Source: Megaleporinus macrocephalus
Lineage: Eukaryota; Chordata; Actinopteri; Characiformes; Anostomidae
Reading direction: 5' to 3'
DNA: 64,000 nucleotides
NCBI GenBank assembly: GCA_021613375.1
Contig: CM038706.1
Span: 21,022,866 to 21,086,865, forward strand
Position numbers and translations under genes: made by a program. Under the pieces are notes generated by a model. It made no database searches and was not told where the DNA came from. It saw only the letters and a list, made by a program, of their open reading frames with translations. Below are positions 37,601-49,927 of this stretch, in pieces; position 1 is the first letter of the stretch, and every line of letters begins with the position of its first letter.

Positions 37601-38539
37601 AATATTAATATTAATATTAATAATCTACACGGTCCATATTTTAAGTTCAGACAGTCACAGTGCGTGTTTTTTCTGTTTATTTGTGACGTTTAAACCGCCT
37701 CTTATTCACAAAAAACATGTAATTTAGTTATGAAGCGCCATCTACTGGAGACAGAATGTAACAAGGTGGAACAAGATTAAAATAAAAAGCCAACTGAAAG
37801 AAAAAAAATAGTGAATAAATAAAAACATATACAGTACAAGTTTTCCTAATCAGTTTTGGTCTGGATTAAAAAAATCTCTGAAGCTCTGAAGGTTGTTCCT
37901 GGTATGCATCAGCCCACCCACTGGGAAATCTGAGCATGCCTTAAATACAAAGTAGGCATTTTCTTTTTGACAAGTCAAACAACTAAAGAGAAGCAGTGAG
38001 ATGAGATGTGCTGTAATCGTTCTCTGCCAGCAGGAGGTGTCAGTCCTGGCTTTTATCTGTTCACCTGTGAAGAGGCCAAATCCAGACCCCTTTGGTGGAG
38101 CCAGTTACTGTTAGAATGCGAAATTGTGAAGATTGCTAATCTATTAAACAAAAAAAATGCTGTGTCACGGTTAGGCTACAGGAAATATTATAACTTTATA
38201 TCGTTGCTGTCCAATGAAAAGCATGTATCTCAATTTTTTGTCGATTTTTAGATTTCTACATCATTTGAATATTACTGTGCTTTATATTAAAGTAAATATT
38301 TCATGATAAATGGACCAATAGAAATGCTCCAAAATGGCCAGCAAAAATATCTGGTTCCATTGAAGGTCTTTGGAGATGTATGTTTTTCTTTGGACAGCTA
38401 TGATTAATTAAACCCTTAAATGGCTTTGCAAATATTGAATGTCCATTCCGAACATGGAGTAACTGGAACGTCTGATGTTATTTTTATAACAGTTCAGTTG
38501 AATTGGACAGTAGCATCACCAAGATGAGGTTTACATGTT
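37601..38539. other. Spacer between minisatellite and alox5 3' end
   Basis: No gene seen. The stretch 38180-38400 is a dispersed repeat that recurs at about 41765-41960 inside an alox5 intron in the same orientation (shared pieces include catgtatctcaa and tttttctttggaca). Confidence 0.5.
38180..38400. repeat. Dispersed repeat, copy 1 of 2
   Basis: It shares the order 'catgtatctcaa ... aatggaccaata ... tttttctttggaca' with 41765-41960. Homology is clear by eye but diverged. The type of element is unknown. Confidence 0.5.
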
Positions 38540-38545
38540 TTTATT
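38540..38545 (-). terminator. Candidate alox5 polyadenylation signal
   Basis: A minus-strand AATAAA lies about 220 bases past the alox5 stop codon (TGA at 38762-38764), a normal distance for a short 3'UTR. Confidence 0.45.
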
Positions 38546-38761
38546 TGATATTTTGATAAAACCAAGCAGGAAACTCTCATAGAATAAAATGGAACATCAA
38601 AAGAGCATAACTGATAAAATGCAGAATTTCTCTGTGTAGCTATAATACATGCAGAGCAGGGAAATACGCTATCAAGACACCTGTATTTAGGAAGCATCTG
38701 AAACAAATGGTGAACTCAACAATGCATTGTCACCCTTTTGAAAGCTGCCAGGTGTGCAGAC

Positions 38762-41700
38762 TCAGACAGCCACACTGTTTGGGATTCGGTCTGGGGACAG
38801 GTAGTAATAGGGCAGCTTCTTCCCCTCGTTGCGATTCTTGATCACTTTGGACACCTCAGACAGTTTTTCGCGGAAAGTCTCCACAGCCTTCTTTGCCGGT
38901 TTCTCAATGAAGTGTTCATCAGGATACATGCCTAAGAACAACTGTGAAGAAAGTGTTTCAGTTACTGAAGTCATTGTTAGGTCTTTACAGCAGTGTACAT
39001 GCAGTGGAAGGTGATGTGGCTTCTGATCTAACCTCGTTTTCTTGAAACTGACTGAGAGCCCACACTGCTCCGAGATGCCAGCAGGAGCGGCCACGGTCAG
39101 GTAGACTCTCCACTATGAACTGCATATCCACCTCACCCTTCTTCGTAGGAGGGGGCTTCCGCATGGTTGGGGGAGCATTTGGAATCCAAGAGCACCAGTC
39201 ATACTGGATCGGAAAAGTATATCTTATTAACATGTTACATAAATATGCACCTGTACTGAAGACATGAACTTGTAGTGATCGGCTGGAGAAGAGTAGAACT
39301 GACTAGCCAGTGGAAGAGCCCCTCGAGAGACCTGGACAAAAAGGTTTGCTTTGTTGTAAGATTTTAATTTTGGGAAGATGGCTCACTAATTTGTGGGATA
39401 TCCCTGTCCACGTATTCATAAACTACTATCATTACCAGCAATACCAGCATTTAGTATTATGTTGATGTGCATGCTTATATAATGTTACTGTGGACTCAAG
39501 AGCTTATGGCTCTATGAATACTATGGTATATTGATGACCCCCATCTCTTGCTTTCACAACACCACAGTGCCTGGACACCCTTTTAGTGGCTTCAGCTATT
39601 TCAGCCATACCTTTAAGTATAAGGTAATAGAAAGCAAGTACAATGCCATGCAACATTCATGGACAGACATTGGCTGCAAAATGGTTCAGCAACTTTCACA
39701 GAGGCATCTTTTCTAACAACACAGTTTGTCAAATGTATGCCCAGCTAGAGTTTACTGTATGCTCCAGTTTACTGTAAGTCCCGTTACTATGACATGCAAC
39801 TACATCTCCAACCTTCCTCCTGAAGAGCTACTTACCTGCAGAGCCTAGTTCCAATCAATTCACCACACCTACTACAGCTATTCGAACTGTTCCCGAGCCA
39901 TGAAAGGCTGGATTAGGTTTATTAGAGTTAAGCACAGGGCAGGGCTGTTTATTGGATACAGTTTGAAACTAAACCTTTAGTTCTCTGGGAGAAGGACTGG
40001 AGACCATTGTGCAAACATCTAGAAGTAAAAACAGCCCACTAAGCACAAGGCTGTGAAAGATCACAGAATTCTATTGCTAGATGCCAAAGAACAGAGTGTG
40101 TAAGAACCGCCTGTCCTCACTTGTTCACTGAGTTTCAGTCCAGCATATGAACTCTTTCTTGGGAGCTTCATGGATCGGGTTTGCATGGAGTGATGTATTA
40201 GGCTTTACTGTCTGCCGGTTTAACAGATAAGTCCGTGACAGATGAGACTTCAACCCCATCCAGCACTTTGAACTGGCACGCTGACTGTGAGCCAGACCTT
40301 ATCATCCAACATCAATGCCTGATCTATCTAATCCCTCAGTGGAAGTGAATCCTCACCATGTTCAGTGTGCAAAATTGGCTATTCCAACTAATTGTTTGGT
40401 TTTTCCAGTTCCTCTTTTGAAACGGCTCTTTTCTAATTTCTTAATGTTCACTTCCAGGCATTCATTGAGCTGCTGTAGCCCCTTTTATTATTCGGTTTAA
40501 GAAATAAGTAACATTTTCCAGAGGTTTCCTGAGCATATCTGGCAAAAACTATTAAGGACAAACTGGGTAAACCAGATTGCTAGAGCGCCACCCTCGGGCA
40601 GACCAGCGCTGCAGCTCTAGATTGTTGGTAAAACAGCTACAATTATCTTTACATGAATAAGTATCTATTTAGTGAGTCTATTTTACCCTTAATGCACTGT
40701 ATAACATCCTAATATGTTAATTTTCAAGTATCCCCTAGAATTTTGAGATCAGTATGTTAATTAGGGGGTCCTAGACACCGAGTTACTGAAAAGTACCTTT
40801 TAGGATGTAATAAGTTGGAGATTTTAAAGGGTTAAATCCTCTTTAATCAGCCGATATTTCGGTTCCATTTTACTGTGTTTGAGTCCAAGTGTCAAAGTTT
40901 AACAATGCTGTGTGGAATCTGTCATAGTTTACAATTCTATATTTATGAGAACCATCACAGCCAGTGTCTTGACATCTGTTTGGTGTCTATATCAGTTTAC
41001 GATGAATTAAGAAAGAGAGCAAGTGTAACTCTACCTGTCCAAAGTTAATGGCAGCATGTTGTGCAGAAGCCGTGAAGATGACAACAGTCAGATACTCCAC
41101 CAGCTGCTCTCGCGTCTGCAGCGTTTTAGGAAACTCTGCAATGACAGTGTACTTTCACTGAGTCTTCTCAGACATCATTCAGAATAAACAGGTTTAAGGA
41201 ACATGTTGTGTGCAGATGTGATGTAGAGAAAGTTTGTGTGTGCTGAAACTACTGCTTGAGGTCTTTAGAAGTTACTTCCAAAAATCACTAGAAGCTTTCA
41301 GTTGTCTTATCTGAGTTAATTTCTGGTTTGAGTGAGTGTGGGGGTTATTTTTATAGTTTAATTTATACAAGAAGGAATCACAAGGGTAAGTCTGAGATTA
41401 TTTAGATTATTTAAACTATAATCCCAGAGCCCCTGCAGCACTGCATAGTCTAACAACATCCAAGACAAATCATAAGCCATTTACTGACCTCGTCTTAAAC
41501 TGTATCCTGTGTGCCAGCGGGCAGCAGGACTGAACACTGATTTAGACAAGGTATAGTAAAGTAAGCTTCTTACTAACTGTACTGCAAAAACATACTAATG
41601 CGATGAATAATGTTCTCACCACAGTAGTCGAAATCCTGCATTCCGAAGCTGCAGACGTCTTTAACGAATGCCTGGATCTCCTCATCGCCCTGAATTTTCT

Positions 41701-44700
41701 CATCACTGGCATAGTAGATGTTCACCACATCTGTCACAAAACTACCGAAGTACAGAAAGCAGAGTTACATATTGTCGCCGCGTCCAAAGAGACACATGTA
41801 TCTCAAATTTGGTAGATTTGCAATTTTCGATCTCATTTGAACACAGTAGCTGATCTTTCAATCCTGTGAAAGTTTAAAAATGAATGGACCAATAAAAAAT
41901 CCACAAAATCACTTAGAACAAGTGTCTTTACAAACCTTGAAGATATTTGTTTTTTTCTTTGGACACCAGGACAATCTCATTCTGCCAAATAAAACTTAGA
42001 TCCTACAGTACAAACCTTTCTACTGCTAACTCAAAAGTTGTTTCTGTCTTGTATCTCAATAGACCTAGCCATACTGATCAACATATAGTATTATTTATAA
42101 GACAACATTGTTGTTTTCGTGTAATCTTGCATCAAATTGAAAAGACTTTTAAACCCCTTAAGACTGCAGGGCCCAAAGTGTTACTCCACACCTGTATAAT
42201 CTCGTAGAAACTGACTAGCAAGTCTTAGAACGTAATAGTGTAGGTGTTTATTATTGGGTTAACCAATAACATTATGTTTCCTCTTTTTACCGACCATGCC
42301 TAAACTCAGCTCAAGAAAGTATGTTCTCACTCAGAAATATGTTGCTGCTTTATAACGGCATCTGGCGCTGACACGTCTTTATCTGTCATTAAAGTTTCAC
42401 ATTCAGGAATTCTCTGATTACCTTTTGACAACTTCCCACACTCTGAGGCCATCATCTCTGTAGAAGTAGTAAGGCAGTTCCTCTTGACTCTCCATGCCTC
42501 GAGCTTTTATGTTTTCTGGGAAGCACAGGGACTTGAAGGTAAAGGTCTTCATGGCCCTTTGAACAAGTTGTACATGACCACCTCCACCGGTGCCATTAGC
42601 CTGTGTGCATGCAGACACATTGTTGTATTGCTGTCATCAGGGTTGGGATATAACTGAGTACATATTCTAAATACAGCAATTGATTTAGTACAACATACAT
42701 TTCATAAAGATAATGTTCTTATACGTTTAGGACACTACCCACTAAATTCAATTAGATAAGGATCTAAATAAGGATTACAATTTGCTGAGTAGTTAATAAT
42801 CTCAGTGTTACTGAGCTCTGCTAAAGCCTGAGTAGACTGATAAATCAATGTGATTATCAGTTATTAATCTCTGCACTCTTTTGCACGATGATCGAACTGA
42901 AGTTTCCTCATTGGATAAGCTCAGCTTCACTGTTGTACTGGACATGTGCAGCCACTTTATAGGAAATTATATTCATGACATTAACTGAAAATCTCATAGC
43001 AACCAACTTAACAGTCAGACATGCAGTATCTTCTTTTCAGGATATGGAAAATTGTTTGCTTTGTTTGTTAGTTTGTGAAACAGAAGTGGGATTGCAGGAG
43101 CAGTAATGAACAGAAGAAGATGATGAGAGTGATACAAATGTTACTTCATTTAAATAAGTGAATTCTTAATGAAAGGTATTAACAGAAGAATTACATAAGG
43201 AACTAACAACCAGTAAATAATTTCTTACAAACAACGACTAAAGACCATGCTGGTGTATATAGGTGGAATTCGTTTTTGGTAAACTGTGAAGGAGCAGTAA
43301 AGTTAATCTTACCTTGTCAAAGAGTCCATTCTCACATATGAGCTGCTCGCGTGCTTTGGTGTTGATGGCAATGGTAAAGCGAATGTGGGGCAGCAGCAAC
43401 TGAAAGTTCAAACCATACATCACTGACTCACAGACATGCGTTTAATTACTTTGCCCAATTAAACACTGCTTATTTAAATATTGCTGTAATTTTTATATTA
43501 AAGATGGAAGATGCACACCTTATAGACTGGATGCACAGCAGGAAGCTGCCTGAACATGGCAATGCCAAACACCTCTGATATCAGATGGGTTTTGAGAAGG
43601 TGTGTCACTGTTTGGTGAACGTGAAAGTCAGCCGATCTCACCCAGATCTTGGCCAGCAGCCAGTCGTGCTGATCGTCACTTGGAAGATAGATGGGGCTGT
43701 TTTCTCCTGGGGTTTGACTCAGCTTTTAAAACATATAGAATATTGGAAATTTGAACTGCAAATGCAATGCATATAAATGCAATGATATCCCTCACTGGAA
43801 TAATCAAAGGAGATTGAATTTAAAAAGAATTAAGCTACATTTAAGTTTCAAGTGGTAACAAACAACTGTACTAGCTTTGTTCAACTTAAATAAGTACTTT
43901 GAATGAAACAATGCAAACCTCAAAACCTGTTCCACTTTATAAAATGGAGAACAACCGTCTGAATCCTAGGATTATTATTCACATAAATATATTATATTAC
44001 CTACTTATATTATAGTATACCTGGTATAAATTTGGTAAATACGATTAACTAACAGGTATGTAGTTGTTCTGATTTCATGCTTGCAGTTAATGATTTTATG
44101 ATTTTCATTACCTTAAATATCATCCCTGAGTGGATAAAATATTGCTTATAACAGTGGTGTTTGACTCCTGTCCAACCTATATCTACTAGGCTGCCTCACC
44201 AACTTACTTTAATGCATCTGATTAGGTGGAGCAGGTGTGGCAAATTGTGGGTGGAGCTACACTCTGCAGAAAGGTAGAACTAGGGTTGGAGACCACTGGC
44301 TTATAGTAAATGAACAGTGATGAATTACATTTACATTACAATCTTGCATTTATATTGTGTCCATATACTGTTTTTCATTTAATATTTAGTGTGGTTTTAT
44401 ATACCAATAGTCATAATTCATTAAATGACCATTTTTTAAACCTTACAATTAAACAGCCTGCTTTTTGTTACTGTATCTTTAAAGGTGGTATATGTAAACA
44501 AGCTCTGTTGTAATTGGCTGTACTGTACTGGACTGTAAAGCACTGCATGCTGAAACATTTGTAGATTTCATTTTAGATCCATAAGCTTAAAAAAAACAAC
44601 AAAAAAAAACAACAAAAAAAAACCAAACATTGTATTCACAACAAGCTGCTTTTTATAGCTTGGTGTCTACAATGTGGATTATGGAGCGAACAATACAAAT

Positions 44701-47700
44701 CCTATATTCTTAACAATGATTACATACCACATTAAACTCTTTTATCATAAAGAAGTGAAGAAAATCAGTTTGACTGTGGTTAAATGCTAGTTGTTGAATA
44801 TACTGCAAACATATGGACAAATACCTGTATAGCAATTGGCAAAATCTTGTTCTGGCTGTTCTTGTACAACAGGCATATTGGTGCAGCCAAATACTGCTGA
44901 GTGCACGGGTCTGTAGAGTTCGGAGATATATCATCCATTATATCATAATCGGCTAAGTATAAGTTTCCTGCCTGCAAACCACAAAGAAAACACACAAATG
45001 AGTGGAGGTGATAACTTCTCACAGAGATGTCAGAGTTTTAAGTTCGGAGTCTACTCGGGTGCTAACCTTCAGCTCCTCTTCCAAAGTGAGGTCTCTTTCC
45101 AAGCAGTCGGCCACCATTTCATGCGTGACGGGAAACTTCTTCGGCATTTGTGTGCACTTCTGGATCATGACAGGATTGCAGCCATTAAGGAACTGGTATC
45201 CAAACATGAAGTCTTCCTTCCAGTGTTGCATCACATACTCTGGAAAAAAATAGGAAACAGTCATGAGAGTCTCTACATAAGATACTAAGTTTGTTTGGTA
45301 ACACTACAGTATTCTTGCGGTTACATGAACACATTACTACAAAAGGCCTTTGGGACAATTATTCCAATTAGAGTCAATTACAAAATTATCTGTCAATATA
45401 GTGAGATAAGTTGGTAAAGAGAAAGGTTGAGGTAAAAGAGTAATGTTATTACATTTTCCAGGTAGCAATACCTGAATGTTTAAGTCGTTACGTTGTGAGA
45501 GAACTAATTTGAGTAATTACTTCAACATTGGAGCTGTCTACACTTACTAAAGACTTTATTAGGAACACCTAATTGTATCTACATTAATTGATCATTTTAT
45601 TAACTCCATATGTCATATAGGTGCACACTATAACACACCACCACCACATCAGTGTAACTGCAGCATGGAGACTACTCCACCACCCAAATAATACCTGCTC
45701 TGTAGTGGTCTTGTGCAAAAGGCTACTTTGAAAGTGTTGAAAATTATAGCTACAGTTTCTAAAAACTGCTATTTTTCAAATGTATTAATATTTTGGAATA
45801 GTTTATTTAACATTTAATTAGTTGCACTTTTTTATGAATACTATATCTATGAGTATCTACAACCACATTCATTACATGTTATAAGGCATCATAAGGCATT
45901 GTAAACATGGTTATTCATATTTATAAATATGAATTAAACTTTATAGCCATGTTTACCATGAATTATGAATTGTTCACATAATGCAAAAGAAGTCAGACCC
46001 AGCCTGTACAGTGTTAGTAAAGTAAGGCAAATATGTTTATTTACATTCTTTTATTTGACCAGGGCTGGACCTTCAGACTTGAATATTTTGATGCCAGCAC
46101 ATCCAACCCCAAGTTATTGTTCATTGCACAGCAAACCAAGTACCCACTAGGCCCCTCCCATTAACTGACACACACTGCTCACACTGAGATTGAAGTTGCT
46201 GTCGATAGAAGGCATAGAGAGTGAAAGGCAAGTTAGTAGAGTGCTATTATTGTACTTTGCAACCTCATTGGTTTTGACATTAACCACTGGAAACTTTCAC
46301 GTTGTAACATCACTACACTGCAGTAGTTCTAAAGTCTTTCAGCATTCTATTGAACTTGCAGTGTCGAGTATGCAGTTAAGTAAGCTAACAGTGGTTTACA
46401 CCAACTTTCCAGTGTAGGGTAAAATACCACTGATGATACTTGTTTAAAATCTGTCATAATCATAATGTAGCAACCCTCAGTATAGTGTGCATCACCTTAC
46501 TAAGAGCTGGCAGATACAATTTGCTAACTCTTATAACGTGTTATGAACACTAATAGTAATGCATTGTGTTAACAATATGCATACTAAGCATGGCTATTAG
46601 GCAGAGGTGTCCAGTAACTAAGTACAAATACTTTGTTACCTTACTTAAGTAGAAATTTTGGTTATTTATACTTTACTGGAGTAATTATTTTTCAGCTACA
46701 CAGACTTTTTACTTCTACTCCTTATCTGTACTTTCTACTACTTACATTTAAAAACAGTTGTTTCATTTTCGGTTTGTTTTCATTCATGAACATTTACATT
46801 CCAGTAAAGATTATTGATAACATGCCTTTGAAGTTTGACTGCGCCATTACAATACTTATAGACAACTAGTCATCATATCTTCCGGTCCAGGAAACACATG
46901 TTAATGTTCAGTAGTACACAGATATGCTTCTTTAATATATTTACATTGTACTAAAATACATTCATTTTCAAAGGGCGTATATGTTGCTGAATTAGGAAGC
47001 CTAGCACATCCCAAATTTATCAACATTAACATTTTAATATAACATTATAGTCATTATAGCTTTTAAAACAAAGGGTTTTTTTGGGAGGTGGGCTAGTGCA
47101 CTATAGACCCCTGTGGTGAGGTCTAAGCTTTTTTCCTTAATGGCATTATTTCCCCTTACATTACTTTTACTTTTATACTTTCAGTAGTTTTGAAAGCAGT
47201 ACTTTTACACTTTTACTGGAGTAAAAAGCTTGAGTTGGTACTTCACTTGAGTTGGTACTCTAGTATCTATCCTTCTACCTGAGTAATGAATGTGAATACT
47301 TCTGACACCTTTGCTATTAGGACAATGCATTTATATAAACATTTATAGACATGTTTATGATGCTGTATGAATGCTCATAACATGCAATAAATGTGTTTAC
47401 AGGTTTTTAAAAATATGTTTTTGTAGATATGGACCCTAGGCGTCTGCTTACCACCCTATGTCACCTGATATAGGAGTTATGTCAATTTGATATCACAAGC
47501 CTCCTTAATAACAGGCTGCATCTACTGTAATAAACCTTTATGAATACTGATGCAGTTGTAGTTTGTGTCAGTTGTCAGGGCACACATATGTAGGTCTCAT
47601 GTAGCCTTAAGAAAACAGCTACTGATTTTTATTAAGTTATTCAAAGTCTTATGTCACACACATACAGTTTAACTGCTTAAAACACTGACATGACTGTGTC

Positions 47701-49157
47701 ACAGTGTGAGCAAACAATTATGGGATTGTGAAATCTTTAAGCTACAGAGAAAGAAGAGTCAGCCTCAACCTGATATTGTGTTCTTGATCCTCACAAAGAT
47801 CCGCTCAAAATCGGAGAAGTCGCCCCACGATGACTGGAACATGTGCATGAACTGGTTAACGCAGAGGTTCTCTATCCTGAAAGAGGAAGAGCAGGGTTGC
47901 GTGTATTGTGTGAACATTAGCAAAGGTTTGTCAGAAAGAAAGATTGTCAGAAAGTCAGACGATCTGATGAAGAGAATGGTGGATGTTCAACTTTATTTAT
48001 ATTCTCTTTATGCCTTCTTTAAGCAAACTCATGGGCTTGTGGTTAATTTATTGTGCGTCCGCTGCACAGACATATGTAGTCATTCAAAAAAACTTTCAGT
48101 GAGCTGCGCAACGGGTTTATGTTAAGCAACCGCTTTAAGCTCAACATAGGTCCCTGTAGTTCAGTCTGAAGGTCATGCTGCAGCTGTGTGCTCTAGTGGT
48201 AAATGATTCATTGATGTAAACACTTCATAGGCATTCATGATACTGAGCTAAGTCTATACCCAGTCAGTCTGAAACTGCTATCATACACTGATTAAATAAA
48301 ATGAGGGCTCCTCATTTATAAGTATAAGTATATTCATTAAGTAAGTATATTTATTGGGTTAATTAATTATTACGAATTAAATGTTTAAACTAGACGTTAA
48401 AGACACTTATGTATTCCACAGAATGTTAAAATCTTCGTAAAATTAAAATTCCTATTACTATAGAGGATATGCAAAATCAAATGTATACATGTTTCTAACT
48501 TCGTATTACTATCTTAAGCAATGTGTGTAAAAAAGACCCAAAATTGGCTAAAAAAATAAATAGAAAAATACAATATAGAAAATACAGAAATAGTAAACAC
48601 CAATGAACAGAGAGATGCAGGGTGGATAATTATTCTATTTATGAAACCAGTCATAGGCAAGCGTAGTGTGACAGTATTTCTATTCAGTCATAGTGGCAAA
48701 CATGCAAATACACCTCACGACTAACAATACAATGACTCTTCTGTTGGAAACTTGGGTGCAGGAGACCAGGGAGGAGGGTTGTCTCTACTGCCAGTGGTTG
48801 TTTTGTAAGCTGCTTGTATTTGTCTAGTATAAATAACTGTAGAGTAGAAATCAGGATATGGATCTTAAATGCAAAGTGTTTTGTTACAACCTGCCCTGCT
48901 GGCAGTAGGTGGGGTAAGTTGTTACGGTAACAGAAAACATGCCCTAAACCATTAGTTCATATGTTCGGTGCAGAGAGTTTTAGTATTGTTTTGTAACTAT
49001 ACATATACATGTACATTAACTCTTCAGCACTCACGCTTTGCTGTAGTTGAGGATGAAGTCTACACCTTTCTCGCTGTCGAACTGGATGTCTCGTGGAAGC
49101 TCTTTATGGGTTTTAGCATCGATGCTCATTGGGAAGCCAGGGTGCCATTCCTTCCAC
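38762..49157 (-). CDS. alox5: alox5 exons 4-14: catalytic lipoxygenase domain
   Basis: Exons 4-14 encode about residues 144-674. Landmarks on the minus strand: GFPMSIDAK with DFILNY (exon 4), [14 protein letters not shown] (exon 6), [18 protein letters not shown] (exon 7), [14 protein letters not shown] with the first two iron histidines (exon 8), [13 protein letters not shown] (exon 9), HVQLVQRAM and [13 protein letters not shown] (exon 10), [11 protein letters not shown] with His551 and Asn555 (exon 12), [15 protein letters not shown] (exon 13) and [15 protein letters not shown] (exon 14). No frameshift or stop interrupts it. Confidence 0.95.
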
Positions 49158-49848
49158 CTTCAATAAGAAATAAAATTTATCAACTGCAGTCGTCAGCATA
49201 ATTGTTGAGAGAGATGGTGCAGCATAGTGCACGCAAAAAAAACCAAGCAGAATCTCTGGTGCATGTAAAAGGAGTTTAGGTTTTCCAAGATCTAACATCA
49301 GTGTACTTCACTACTTTTAAGGAACTGAATGTTTAAGCATTAAATCTGCTAAAGACACTGATTCTGTGGTGTTAGACTACATTTGAACAAATCAAAGGAT
49401 TCTGTGTGGCTAAACTGTTCAAGTGAACATCTTATATTTTCCTCAGTTGGTGGGGTTTGAAGTGTTTTAGGTCAGACCTGTATGTCTTTTGTCTGGTTTC
49501 CAGTTCTTTGCGCCTGTGCTGTTTTGCCACCCTTGTTTTGTCATCCTGTGGCAATCGAGCTACAAAACACATATGGAGAAATCACACTGTGTCACCATGA
49601 TAGTGATAAGAAAATGACTTATATCTTCACAGTTTTGAAAGAGTTTGATCAACCCTTATCACGTGACTTGTTTAGTACAGTAACTGTGCATGATGGGTTC
49701 ACGGTGAGGACTTTCAGCATTGATAGAATATCAATAAAGCATATTATTCTGCATGGGGGTCCTAAACTTTTGAAAAAGACTGTGTAAGTTGTCACTATAT
49801 ATCAAACTGTTATAATATGTTATATATAACATTTATATGTTATAAATG

Positions 49849-49927
<79 letters not shown>

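Noticed and set aside
47706..48125. 139-codon plus-strand open frame
   Set aside because: It overlaps alox5 exon 5 in antisense; no domain is recognised and the exon explains the conservation.
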